Source: Lepraria neglecta (taxonomy: Eukaryota; Ascomycota; Lecanoromycetes; Lecanorales; Stereocaulaceae). From it: a stretch of DNA of 64,000 nucleotides. The notes below the pieces were generated by a model that made no database searches, was not told the origin of the DNA, and was given only the letters and a program-made list of their open reading frames with translations. Numbering within the stretch: the stretch's first letter is position 1; each line of letters opens with the position of its first letter. The position numbers and the translations under genes are program-made. Positions 22,801-35,462 of the stretch are shown piece after piece. The DNA lies in contig CM065649.1 of NCBI GenBank assembly GCA_033220425.1, forward strand, positions 4,278,001 to 4,342,000, in the 5' to 3' direction.

Positions 22801-25800
22801 AGTCTTGACCAGTGAATACCAGTTCGATGTCTTGGAGCGCCTTGAGTTTAGTTTCCATTTCCAATTTGCGTTTCTGATGACGGTTTCGTTCCACCATCGG
22901 CCGAAGTGCTGGGTCAAAGGGTCGGTCAGGCACGTAGAGAAGTAAGCAACCAGTGAAGAATCGGACAAATCTTAATGAAAGCTCCTCCTCATCACGACTG
23001 CTGGTCCTGCCTGATTTATCAAATCGTGGCTCAACAACATTTGCGATGCATTGATACACGTATTCGCCTGTTCCAACGACCTCGCTTTGATCCCAAACTC
23101 TTCCACCGAGCTGGAACGGCAATTTGCTCAGGAGTGCTATGATGCTCTCGAATTCCTTGGACCTAATGTCGAGGCCGAGCGCCCCTTTGAATTCCCAGTT
23201 CAACTTCTTAAAAACCTTGTCTAAGGCAGAGAAATGGTTGCCAGTAAGTGTTTGTGTGACGCTTGCTATTGTCTTTGCCATCACATCCATTTCAGTGCGT
23301 AGCAATCCTAAGGACTGAAGTGATATCTCGCTGATGTTTCCGAGCTTGTGTAAGATTGAGACGGGCAGAATATTTCGGACCGCAGCCAGTTCCGTAGAGT
23401 GTTGAGATGTAGCGGCCATTCGTTGCAATTGCGAGAGCGTGTTCCAACCAGATGAGGAACTTCCAAACCCCATGAGGTGTGCTTTAGGTCTTCCACCTAG
23501 TAGTCCTACTACAGACGACAAATCGGATGAATCACGGTCAGTGGCAATGGCCTGGTATTGACACAGCATTTCGAACTGGGGCCTAAAGTAGGGAGCATTG
23601 TCGTTTTGGTGGAGATCCGAACGGCTTTCAAGCTCTTCAAGGCTTTTGCTTACATCCTAAAATCGTCAGCGTCTATACCCTGGCCACGAAAGATGAACAT
23701 ACTTCTAACAGGCCGAAGCTTTCAAGGGAAGCAGTGTCAACAGCGTCATGGATGCGTACAATTGAATTGCGTAGGATATCCAGCTCCTGAATTGAGGCAC
23801 CTGAGCTCCACTTCAGAGCATCGAAGCGGGCTACTAGACCTTTGACTTGCAGGCTGAATTCTAATTGCGACAAGTCCTTTGCAGTGGTTGGCTTGAACAT
23901 CGTCCAAAGTTTTTCCATTTCTAGTCCGGAATGTAGCTGCCATGACGAGTTGAAGGTATCAAGTTTCGAGCCCAAAGTGGAGCCCAGCTTTGCAACCAAG
24001 CTTTCAGACGCCTCGTTTGTGCTTGTACGATTGCACATCGATCGGCCTATAGCCTGGTATGACTGGAAAACACCCTCATCGAAATCAGATGATTGTGCGA
24101 GGTCGAAGATGTCACGAAGATATGATAAGATTTCTGTGGCAAACGGCAAGAATTCCTATACATATTGTCAACATATTAGCTCCGCGATTTGGCGAAATTT
24201 ACTGACCTGGCTGACGCTAACATCACCAAAGTCATTGCCATCCACTATTCGTCGGAGAAATAATGCCATGTCTTGCATAAAGCTAGCCAAAGGCTGGGTC
24301 GAATCACTCTCGAAGCTCCTGGCATTGGCAGAAGCTAGTGACCTTTCCAGGCGTGACATCTGTGCTGGCAATTTCGACTCAGCTTGCTCAGCCGCAAGAG
24401 CAAGCGCCTGTCCAAAGCGATATATCTCTAATAGTAACTCGAAGCAGTCTCCCAGCCAGCGAAGGTTGCTTGAGTTTTGGTTCTCGGCTGTCATGGAGAG
24501 CAAGATATGATTATTGAATGGATGAATTGTCTATTCCAAGGAACAATGTTATCAGTACATGTCATCCATCTCTTACAAACCCGGAAACTGACCTGCATCT
24601 TTCCGAAATCCTGTGATAGCCCTAAATCCTTGCCAATATTCTCATATGTGGCCTTTATACCACTGAAAGTCTTGCCGTCAAAGGCTAACATCTGCTGATA
24701 TAATTTGGCGAAAGATGTGACACTTGCTTGTTTCTCAGGTGAAAATTTATTGAGACCTATCATGGTCTGCATTTGCCATCGATGACAAATCTCTAGATCT
24801 TGAAAATTAAGATGGTCAAAGTAGAGTGCCAAGATGTGATCGAAGTGACTATCTGTTGTACTATCCCAGTCGAAAGCTCGAAGCAATTCAAAACGAGATA
24901 AAGTAGATTCACTGCTCGAACCAAGCATGTCAACTTTAGGAGACGGAGAATGCATAAGCATAAATAACTCAATCGACCTATTCCGCATGGCTCGAGAAAG
25001 CTCTCCATGACGCGGATCCATTGTCATGAAGAGCCTGAAATTTGGATGAGGCTTGACAACTTGAGCACTGCCATCTGGGTTACGATGCTCATTGATGCTC
25101 ACGAAGCCGTTCGGCTCAAGAAGCGAGTTGAGCCTGTCTAGGACCGAGGGATTGCATAGATTAGCATTGTCAAGAACAAGCCATTTTCCCTGTTTCAAGG
25201 CTTTGACCAGAATACCATCTACCCACTCAAAGCGAGCTCGGTTGTCGACAGCGGATTGCTGCATGAGACTTTGGCATTCGTTCGAAAACCCTAGATACTC
25301 TGGGGAAGAGTTCTCCGTTGCAATAGCAATGATTAGCTGAGAGATCTCTGATATAGCAGCCACCGGCGCCTGCAGCTTAGCTTCAAGCTTAGCAAGATTA
25401 TTATTCAGTCCGGGCCCAGACCCAATCTGTTGGATGATGGCTCTGCGGGTGTATTCGAGCAGCCTTTTAATGAAACTCGCGAACTGTCTTTCTGGATCGA
25501 GCTGCTCGTACCCACCTACCAAATCCATGGTGTCCGTTTCAGAGTTTAGAGAGAGATCTACAACGTTGGCTCCAACCGAGCTTGCCAGCTTGTGGATTAA
25601 AGTGGTCTTTCCAGAGCCTGATGATCCAACTAACAAGCACGGCCACTTGTTCTGTACGCAGAGCATCACGGATTCCGAAATTGGTGGATTAGCCTGTTTT
25701 GTGTTAAGAGGCCCACTCGAGGATGGTCGTGAGTATTTATTCCTGGGCAGAAGACCCAAGCCGATCTCAATTGAGCCATCGCTTGTACCATGAAAGTAGC

Positions 25801-28800
25801 TATGCGAATTATTCTCAGGGAGGTGTTGTTTCAATTCTTGTGAGACAGCCGCGACATCTTCGGGTGTCCTGAAGCGTTGTAGGAACAATAAGTTCAGAAA
25901 GTCTTCAGGTCTTGCAAATGACAACAATCCATCCTGGGATGTCAGTAAATGGAGCCAACGAAGAACATCGCGTAGATTGATTTCCCATGGGCCGCCGTGT
26001 GCTCCAATTCTATGATCTTGCTGAAGCCGCAGACTTAGTGCAGAAACACACTGCAAGATCGTCTCTGTGGTATTGTGGGGTAGATCTGGATACATTTCAT
26101 TGGAGATGATCAGCAAATCTTCGGCCGTGAAAACGTCAGCATACACTACAGTGAATCGATTGACGAAAGACGCAGGCAAGCCTTTTCTCCCGCCACCTTG
26201 GTGATGTGGATTTTGGGCAGCGAAGATCACGAAGTCTGGATGCCGTTGGAACGTTTGGTCAAGCTCTGAGACATAGACTTCACCTCGGTGGTCAAGACAA
26301 GCATTGAGTCCCTCGAGAACGCTCTGCGAAGCTAGGTTCATCTCATCTAAGAGGACCCATTCGCCCTTTTGCATTGCTCTTAGGAAGGGTGCATCACGCC
26401 AGCCGAAGTTTCCGGCCTCAGCTCCTTCGATGGGAACATCAGAACCAAAGAGGTCCATCAAATCGGTTTGATCTGAAAGGTTGATCCTTGTCAGAGACAT
26501 ACCAATTGCCTGAGACAAGGCAGCGACGAGCGTCGTTTTTCCGACTCCAGGACTTCCTTCGAGAAGTATCGGCTTCTGAATTTGAAGAGCACGAACTATC
26601 TTCATAGCGTTCACGGCCGTTGTTGGAGCCCGTAAACTGTAACGCATGTGTGGCGCCATGTTTGATTTTTGGGCAAGAGTGAATGGGCCGATGCCGAACA
26701 TTCCACCGGTCAACGAAAGCTCGCAATTTTCGTTGTACTTGGAAGATATATCACGACCGAGTACCTCGTCCAATTTGAGAAGGCACACGCCACGCTCCTT
26801 TGAAAACTCGGTCTCTGCTACGGACATTTTGGAAGCCGGGTTGGCACCCAAGCCATCAATGTAGACCATTGCAGCTCCATGCAGCAATGCCAGATCGGAA
26901 TTCGTCGCCTGAAAAGTATTGACAAAGTGAATCCAAGCAAGCAGATCCCGAATTGAGATGTGAGGCGCAGCAGGGTTATAGGCGACAGCATACCACGCTG
27001 CAAAGTTGACCATAGGCTGGGCAAAGTCGATAAATGATGGTGCAAGCTTTGCTTGGGCAATTTCTAGCATCTCGTCTTCTTCTGACGCATGAGGAACCCA
27101 TATTTCAGTAAAACGATTTCTAAGGGCCGGAGAAAGTTCGCGCTTGCCGTAGTCACCCCCTGGGTTCATGGTTGCGAGAAACTGGAATTCTGGTGACGCT
27201 ATGACGAGGGCATCATTGGTCCCTTTTTCTGCGAGGAACAAGGTACGTCCCGGCTCTAATACGCTGTTCAGGCGTTCAAGTACCGAGTCATCAGCAAGAG
27301 ATATCTCATCTAGAAGGAAGTGCTGGCCATCTCGCATGGCATGGACGAGGCTGCCGTCTGCCCATTCAAACAGCGCATTTGCTCTGATCTTGCTTTGCTC
27401 AATGCGGAGTCGCACTTCATCAGACACCTTTGCAGGTGATTGGCGTTGAAACGCCTCATAAGCTTCTAGCAGCAAGAAAATGTCGTCTTCGTAATCTTCC
27501 TTATAAAGATCGCAGTCTGTCAGGACGGAAATGACCTCTTGAGCCAACTGGGATTTAGCGTGAGCTCTGTTTCGTATTGGGCGCTGGGAACCAATCAGAT
27601 CTCCTGTCTCTGTGTTCTGGTGAGCGTTCACGATATGTAGCTTAACATTCAGCAATTTTGCAATGGCCTGGCAAACGGTGGTCTTGCCCGACCCCGTCTC
27701 TCCAACAAGCAACACAGGCTCGTTGCTTTTCACCGCTTCAGTGACGAGGGCAGCAAGTCGTCGCATAGACTTAGTCCAAACGATTCCCGTTGCTGCTGAA
27801 ATGGGCGAACCCAAGGACTTTTGTAATCTGTCCATGCCGTAGAGTTGATCGATATCTATCTTGACCTTCATGACGGCTTCAATGACTTGCTTTACTGCTA
27901 AGCGTTCGCCTTGATTTCGCACCCGCTCAGCCAGCAGTAGGAAACCGTTAACAGCTAATTGCTCGCGATCATCCGCATCGCGTAAGGCCCAGCGGAAGAG
28001 ATCCCTGAGCGTTGCAAAGCTGTTCTTCTGTTCAAAGAGTCGCTCGCTTTGACGCAAAATCGAAAGTTGCTTGTATACGGCAACGATCCTTGTGCAAAAG
28101 GACGGCGCTATTTGACTTCGCTCGCGTAGTATGGTTTCCAACTCATCTTCCGGAATTTCATCGAAGTGTAATTCTAGGAAACGATTTCGGAAGGCGCGAG
28201 ACAAGACCTTGCGGCCACCGTAGACTCCAGGTGGGTTCTGAGTAGCGAAGAGCATGAAGTTCGGGTGCGGTCGTACCACTTCTTGGGTCTCCGGTATCAA
28301 AAGCTCTCTGTTGTCATCAAGTAACCGATTGAGGGCTTCGAGCACGTCGGTGGGAGCCAGATTCAATTCGTCCAAGACAACCCAATACCCTTCCCGAAGC
28401 GCATGAACGAGGACACCGTCTTGGTACTGAAGTCGACCATCGGGACTGGAGACATATGTACCAAGGTACTCTTGAAGATCTGTATGCTCGTGATTGTTGA
28501 TCCTGACAAACTTGTTGCCAGATATCTTAGCAAGGTATTCAATCATGCTGGTCTTACCTGAAGACGTAGGACCTTGGAGCAGGACAGGGAACCTGCGAGT
28601 CGACGTAGCTCGCACTAGGTTCAAAAGATTTCGTTCAATGAAAGGGGTAATGATGTAATGGGGCTGCTCTTCGATGGTACCAGCTCCTTGAGCAATCCAG
28701 TAATGCTTGAATTGGACATAGTTTTTACCGTCCTTAGGCAGACGCGGGGTCTGGTGTAAGTTGGCCCTGACATTCTTCTGAGCACCCAGAATGTGCTTAT

Positions 28801-31798
28801 CTATCCTTGGCTGCACAAGTAATTCCGATTCTTTGTTGAGGACTGTGAGAAAGCTCATGGAGAAGCCTTCGAACAGAGCCCTGCGAAGACCATAGATTGG
28901 CCGTATATCGAGTGCATAGACTAGGGTTCTAGTCAGTGTTCGAAGACTGAAGTGAGGCTTCTGATTGGCGCCGTCAACAAGTCGATTGCCGTCAGCAAGT
29001 TGTTTGATCTCAAGATACAGATGTGCCACGTCAGTGGGTGCGCGTACATCTGCATCATCGCAGCTACCTAAGTAAGCTTTGACGACTGAGACTAGATTCT
29101 CAAGATCCTTATCTGGAGCTTCAATAAAGAGCTCGGTAAACTTAGACCGAAGGCTTACAGGCAGGTCTTGTTTCCCAACATCGGTGGCTGGATTCATGGC
29201 GCCGAATATTCGAAAGCTTTTGTGAGCATAGATCCGCTCAGTATCTCCAGTCTCTGTCAATAGGATAGATGGCCCACCACTAACGATATCAGAAAATAGA
29301 TCTGCCAGACTTTCCAAAGTATCAGGCGAAGCAAGATTGATCTCATCTAGAAGAACCCATTCCCCGTTCCTTGCTGCTTTGACAATGTTACTTTCGACGA
29401 AAAAGAAAGCAAATCCCTTGGGGCCACTAGCAAGGTGCATTTGAAAAGTCTTTACCTGGAAGGCAAACTTGTCCCATCGGTTTTGCAGCTTCTGCAACTT
29501 GGGGGATTGAAGCTTCCTTTTCCTTGGATGAGGTTCTACGGTGGTGTTTTTGGAATTAGGTGAGGGCTCGAAATACGTCTTAACCGTGCGTAATGCTTTT
29601 TGCCAAACGGTCAAGGCAGGCTCCCATCTGCTCTTGGCAATGGTTTTCCCAAGGGCATTAAGGTAGTGCTGGTTCCGCTTCGAAGGAAATGTCAACTCGA
29701 TCAACTCGTCAAACTGCTCTTTCATGGGTATGGCGAGTGCGCGCATGTTCACCGGTTTGTAGCCACCGAGAAGATCTCCAGCTTCGCTCTGCTGTGACAG
29801 GTTTACAACGGTCAGTTTCTGGTTTAGTGCATTCGCAAGCTGCTGCACAACCGTAGTCTTTCCAGTGCCAGTTTCACCAACCAAGAGACAAGGCTCCGCT
29901 TGCTTGACTGTAACGGCAATAGACTCAAGAAGCCGAAGCACATGATTTGTCAAGGCGAATGGACTGGAAGCCTGAGCAGACCTTGTATCTCGGGCTCGCT
30001 TCTGCTTGGATAGCACGGCGCGTCCAATGCGAAGGGTCGAGTCAGTTGAGTGATAATCTGGCTTACGGGCGTTTAGGCAATACTGAACGCGCTCAGCAGA
30101 CATGTGTAGACTTTGAGCAATGACATCTACGCCAGGCAGCTGAGAAGTACCGGGCGGGAGCGTTCCAAGAAAGGAATGAACTGCCTCGAGGAAGATATGA
30201 TCAATGATTGCCTCAGAGATTGGTTCGTCGCCAGAGTTGACGCCCGCTGTCAAAAGGAGGTCTTGAACTCTTCTGCACCACCTCAAAAGATTCTGCGGCC
30301 CCAGTGGCCTTCCGCTACTAGTCTTTACGGATGAATGAGAGCCGGATTGTTCAAGACCCTTGGAAGTTCGATAGACTTCCATAAATTTTGGAGTATGGGT
30401 GCGGAGGATGGGATACCTATTGACGACAATCTCTGCAAGCTCGTTCTCCGATGGCGTCCGGAATCGAATCTGCTGCCAATGCCGAGTGCCAATCATATTT
30501 GTGGTGGGATTGAAATCTTCGCCTCGAGAATTCACGGCCGAGCGCACGGTTGCGACGATTTTGAAGCCAGGAGCAGCCCGAATGGTTTCTCCCCAGTTTG
30601 GAACGAGAAGTTCACGCCGTTCAAGAAGGGGCAGCAAAGTGCTAATGATCTCCGTAGGCGCCCGGTCTAGGTCTTCAATGACGAGCCATCGACCTTCCGT
30701 TACTGCTTTCGTTAGGACGCCTGGGCGCCAGCTGAAGGAGCCAGGTGTTTTGTCGCTCGTGTACATGCCAATCAGTAGCTTAGCATCAGTCTGTTCGTTA
30801 AGATGTAGCGTGATCATCGAGGAACTCTGTCCAAGTTCTCTTGCGATGTCTCGGATTAACGATGTCTTCCCAGAGCCCGAAAAGCCTGCTACCAATAGTG
30901 GCATTGATCCCTTTACGCCTTCTGCAAGCGAACGCATGTTGTAGGTCATCGTCTCGGTCATCACGAGAGAGGAGGTGCTCGAATCCTTTTCGTCCAGCCG
31001 AGGAAGCAGTACTCCCGCAATGCATGCTGTTGTTCTAGATAAATCTTCAAACTTCAAAACCCTCTTTGTTGTGATGCCATTGTGGCTCGGAGGACCCAGA
31101 ACTTTTGGTGTCTCATGAAGCTTTCTGCCCATGTCTTTTAGTCTCTCGTTCTCCCACAAGCTGAAAAAAAAGTAGTCAATTGTCTTGTCTTCCCACTGCC
31201 CAGCTATTTCTCCTTCCCCAATGTAGGTCTCGGTCATAGAGGCCAGTGCCACATCTGAAGTGTGAAGATACAGGCAGAGGGTTCGGATAGCCAGATAACG
31301 AATATGACGATGGGCATTTGTTAGGAGAAGCTGAAGTTGTGCTGGCGAGACTAGAGAAGCAAAAGCAGCATTGTCGAACGCTAATAGGCGGTAGAGGGAG
31401 AGTAGCAGCGAATGGAGCTCCTCCAGCGGCAGGTCTTGTAGGGCGGTCACTCTTTGCGACGCCAAAGCCCCCAATGCTCCATGTCGTCTTCGATCCAGCA
31501 GAGCTTTGGCGTAAACCGTCAGATAGGGAGCGTAGGGGAGGACTCGTGCCAGAGCCGCCAGCGCAGACAGGTCGTTGGCGTCTGATGCTGCGAGCCATCT
31601 GCTGCAGATCTCCACAAATACTGGCTCGTGGGTTGTAAATATTGTAGTGGAGTACTCGGGATCGAGGGCCAGTTGCGAGAGTGTATCGAGGTATTGTGTA
31701 TTGCTGCTTCCGCGCAATATATCCAGGATTTCACGCGGAACATCACCGAGAGAATTCTGGGTTGACAGCAGCTGTGCTGAGCATGCAGAGATGTCCAT
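16832..31798 (-). CDS. MDN1: midasin (REA1/MDN1), ribosome-biogenesis AAA+ ATPase
   Basis: Giant dynein-like AAA+ motor that removes assembly factors from pre-60S ribosomes in nucleolus and nucleoplasm. Exons 31798-24593, 24530-24207, 24155-23703 and 23656-16832 give about 4,935 aa, the usual family size. Six Walker A motifs are visible: VAGFSGSGKT (about residue 304), VGETGTGKTT (about 643), QGPTSSGKTS (about 1080), VGETGSGKTT (about 1367), EGSPGVGKTT (about 1750) and VGSSGSGKTT (about 2060). Walker B motifs include LLDEINLA, VLDELNLA, LLDEISLA and LLDEMNLA; the sixth reads VLDNANLC, as I recall for the family. A long linker follows, then an acidic Asp/Glu-rich stretch (about 4110-4630). The C-terminal MIDAS domain has the metal-site motif DDSKSM near residue 4730, used to bind UBL domains of Rsa4 and Ytm1. 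All three introns lie within 900 bases at the ring-linker junction. Confidence 0.97.
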
Positions 31799-32005
31799 TG
31801 CTGCACCGTTCGATCTGATGTGCAGCGAGATCAGAGTGCAGCTCGAAAAGTTCGTGAAAATGCGGGCAGTTTAGCCGAAGATCTGCCGCCCGTAAGAAAA
31901 TGCCAAGCCCGCCTGCAGGTCGGAAGCGCTCCCAATATCGCTGCCTCGTCAGCGACTTTCACAATACATGCCACGTATACCATGTTACTGCTTTGATTTA
32001 GCAGT
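31799..32005. promoter_or_regulatory. short bidirectional promoter, midasin / CLC channel
   Basis: Only 207 bases separate the two divergent start codons, so both promoters must share this stretch. No TATA box is evident. Confidence 0.6.
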
Positions 32006-34742
32006 ATGACCGGTCGGGCACCGGGCCCTTACGGCGAACAGAGCTCGTCTTCGTCTCTACTGGCCCGGTATGGCCACGCCACCGCAGAAGACTTCGATGG
32101 CGATGATCACGTGGATCTAAGCCTCGACAATACTCTACTAGATGATGATCCTTTGGATGAAGGCAATGGCAAAGCACCGTACTTCTACCATACTGAATGA
32201 CACTGGTAGCAGACTAACACCATATAGTAACACCTTTAAGCGCAAGCCCAAACTCCCTTCTGGACTTGCGCTTCCAAAATTTCTCTCCCAGAACTCGAAT
32301 TCGAACCAGTCATCCCGCAGTGCCAGCCCTCGTACCTTGCCGAGCCTGCCTCTACCGACAGCGCGAAGTCGCCGATTGCGTGACGCGAATTCGAACAACA
32401 ACTCAGACATCTCCCTCAGCATCGGGAATGGCCATATGGGCGAAGGAACCAGTTACAATGATAGCAAAGATGGCTCAACGTTGGACTGGTATACGGAAGG
32501 TCCAGGACGTCGAGTGGGCTACGATGATCTTACAGCGATTGATTGGATCTTTGAATATACGAAGGAGCGTCAACGATTACGATACCTCTATTCGCACGCT
32601 ACAGGTCTAGTTGGATATGCCGCGCAGATTCTCGATGCGAGTCAGATTTGGATAATATTGATCGCTACGGGTGTATTCTCTGGGGTGCTTGCTGCTGGGA
32701 TTGATGTTGCCAGCGACTGGCTGGCCGATCTTAAAACAGGGTTCTGTCGAAGTGGAGAGGGCGGGGGCCAATTCTATCTCAACAAGGGCTTTTGCTGTTG
32801 GGGACACGAAGAGTTAGCTCAATGCCAGGGATGGACTTCTTGGAGCAGCGCAATGCATGTGCAATCATCTGCTGGACAATTCATCATTGGATACATCTTC
32901 TACATCCTATACTCGGTCTTTTTCGCGTTCTGCGCGAGCATACTAGTCAAGCACTTCGCTACATACGCTAAGCACAGCGGAATCCCAGAGATCAAGACTG
33001 TCCTTGGAGGCTTCGTTATTCGCCGCTTTATGGGCTTCTGGACTCTGATCGTCAAGTCACTTGGATTATGTCTGGCAGTGGCATCTGGGCTATGGTTAGG
33101 AAAAGAAGGGCCCCTTGTCCATGTGGCATGTTGTTGCGCCAATCTTTTGATGCATCTTTCTCCTAGCTTGAACGACAACGAAGCCCGGAAACGTGAGGTC
33201 TGGTCTGCTGCCGCTGCGGCTGGTATCTCTGTCGCTTTTGGATCACCAATTGGAGGTGTGCTCTTCAGCCTGGAGCAGCTATCATACTATTTCCCGGACA
33301 AGACGATGTGGCAAAGCTTTGTTTGTGCTATGGTCGCTGCTGTCACATTGCAAGCTTTCAATCCCTTCCGAACAGGCAAGCTTGTGCTCTATCAGGTCAC
33401 ATACAGCAGTGGATGGCATGGCTTTGAAATCGTTCCTTTTGCAGTCCTCGGCATCATTGGAGGCTTATACGGGGGAGTTTTCATCAAGCTGAACATGAAA
33501 ATCGCCAAATGGCGCAAGACATCTCCTTGGGCAAGCACGCCTGTATATGAAGTCTTGGTCATTGCTGCCGTCACAGCCGTCGTAAACTTTCCCAATAAGT
33601 TCATGAGGGCTCAGTCGTCGGAGCTAGTCTATATGCTATTCGCGGAATGTGCAAATGTTACGGATGATCAATTTGGTATATGCAAGACTGGAGCAGCATC
33701 TGCAGGTGTCATAATACTTCTTCTCGAAGCAGCTGTTGCCGGCTGCCTCCTCGCATCAGTAACGTTCGGACTACAAATACCCGCTGGTATCATCCTCCCA
33801 TCTATGGCCATTGGTGCGCTTTGCGGCCGAGCAGTAGGCATTGTCGTTGAAGTCTGGCAAGGAAATCATCCCAATGCGCTCATATTCGCAACATGCGAAC
33901 CAGACATACCATGCATTACGCCGGGCACTTATGCGATCATTGGTGCAGCAGCCGCTCTGGCCGGAGTTACAAGAATGACAGTCTCGATAGTCGTCATCAT
34001 GTTCGAGCTCACAGGTGCCTTGACTTACGTCCTTCCCATTATGATCGCTGTCATGATAAGCAAGTGGGTAGGCGACGCATTCGGTAAGCGTGGCATCTAC
34101 GAGACCTGGATTCACTTCAAGGAATACCCATTCCTGGACAACAGAGACGATTCGCCGGTCCCAGATGTACCTGTGTCACAGATCATGACGCAGATTGAGG
34201 ATCTCTCTGTTCTCACGGCCACTGGTCACACCATTCAATCTGTTCATGATATGCTTGTCACTCAGCCATACCGGGGCTTCCCCGTTGTATCTGATTCTAC
34301 CAGGAATATCCACCTAGGCTATATATCGCGTACAGAACTTATATATGCACTTCAACTAGCAGCCGCAGCGCCAAGAAAATTGCCACCATCAACAGAAGTA
34401 TTCTTCTCGCACCAGCCTGACGCTAATCCCCACAACACCCTTGACCTTCGACCTTGGATGGATCAGACACCTATTACGCTAAACTGCAAAAGCAGCCTCC
34501 AATTGACCCTCAGCATGTTCTCCAAGCTCGGCCTGCGATATGTTCTATTCTGTGATAGGGGTTCTCTTCAAGGTCTTCTTACCAAGAAAGATATCTGGTA
34601 CGTGCTGGACAGAGCTGAAGATGGGTCAGGCAAGATGGGCGGTGGCGTACTCAGGGAGGAGCAGGGAGGCGAGTCAAGAGGCTTGCTTAATCGAGATGAC
34701 AGTGAGGGCGAAAGTCTTTTCAGTCCAATCGGCGAACGGTGA
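32006..34742 (+). CDS. CLC-family chloride channel/exchanger (Gef1-like)
   Basis: Membrane chloride transporter of the CLC family; yeast Gef1 acts in Golgi/endosomes and affects copper and iron handling. Exons 32006-32178 and 32228-34742 join over a 49-base intron (GTACTT ... branch GACTAAC ... TATAG), giving 895 aa. The chloride-pathway motifs are present: HSGIPEIKT (about residue 307), WLGKEGPLVHV with the gating glutamate (about 351) and QIPAGIILPSMAIGA (about 574). About ten or more hydrophobic helices lie between residues 165 and 680. Two CBS-type segments follow (VSQIMTQIEDLSVL and GLRYVLFCDRGSLQGLLT). The gating glutamate is compatible with proton-coupled exchange, but transport mode is not decided by sequence alone. 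The acidic/serine-rich N-terminus is cytosolic by analogy. Confidence 0.95.
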
Positions 34743-35462
34743 AGCACGCGCATGAGCAAGTTAAATCAGGATGCCGAATAGACACACAATCATCCTCACG
34801 CATCGGAGCCAAGTGGATGAACAGCTTCCAGATCCATCGCATTCCACACAGATTCTAGATCAGTCCGTGCTCGATCTGGACCCCAGTGGTGTGAAACTTG
34901 GCTTTGAATACGACTTCGATAGTTCCATGGTCGCGCTGCAGCAAGTGGAAATTTGCTATCTCTGGCTTACATAAGCCTGAAATCTGGCGTTCACAAAGCT
35001 CATAAAGGCTGTGACTCGGGTTTAAGCTGCGGTGACGAGAGTATGGAGGCGTGCAGTTGGACGATGGATGGAGCTGAAGCACGCGTCTAGGAAGTATGTA
35101 CTCGAGCTAAGGTGTTTACGAAGAGTGTATGTTGAGGAGAATGCTAGACATGATACCCTATAGATGTAGTATAATAAGCATTTTTTACTGTGCTGTTGAA
35201 ATTTGGTAGCTAATTGAATGATTCTTGATTTCTACAGCATGGCTATGGCTGTCATGAGTCTAGTAACGCTATACCAGTTTGACCTCTGAAGTATGAGTGG
35301 TGGGCGTCTCAAGAAACGCGGACTAGCTAATGAGGTGCAGACTGGGTTGAGTGATAGGAGGCTCAACTTTGCTTCTCCCGGAGCTCGAATGGCTCTGCGT
35401 TCTGGGGGTTGTCCAAAGATTCTTGAAAATTTTCGGTATGAAGTGCTCAACTTGAGCTTCTT
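34743..35462. other. intergenic, convergent 3' ends
   Basis: Between the CLC stop and the neurochondrin stop. Only short frames. No RNA gene or repeat recognised. Confidence 0.45.

Noticed and set aside
25100-25200. Altered Walker B of midasin AAA6 (VLDNANLC)
   Set aside because: To my knowledge the sixth module of midasin is degenerate here in other species too, so this is not a defect.
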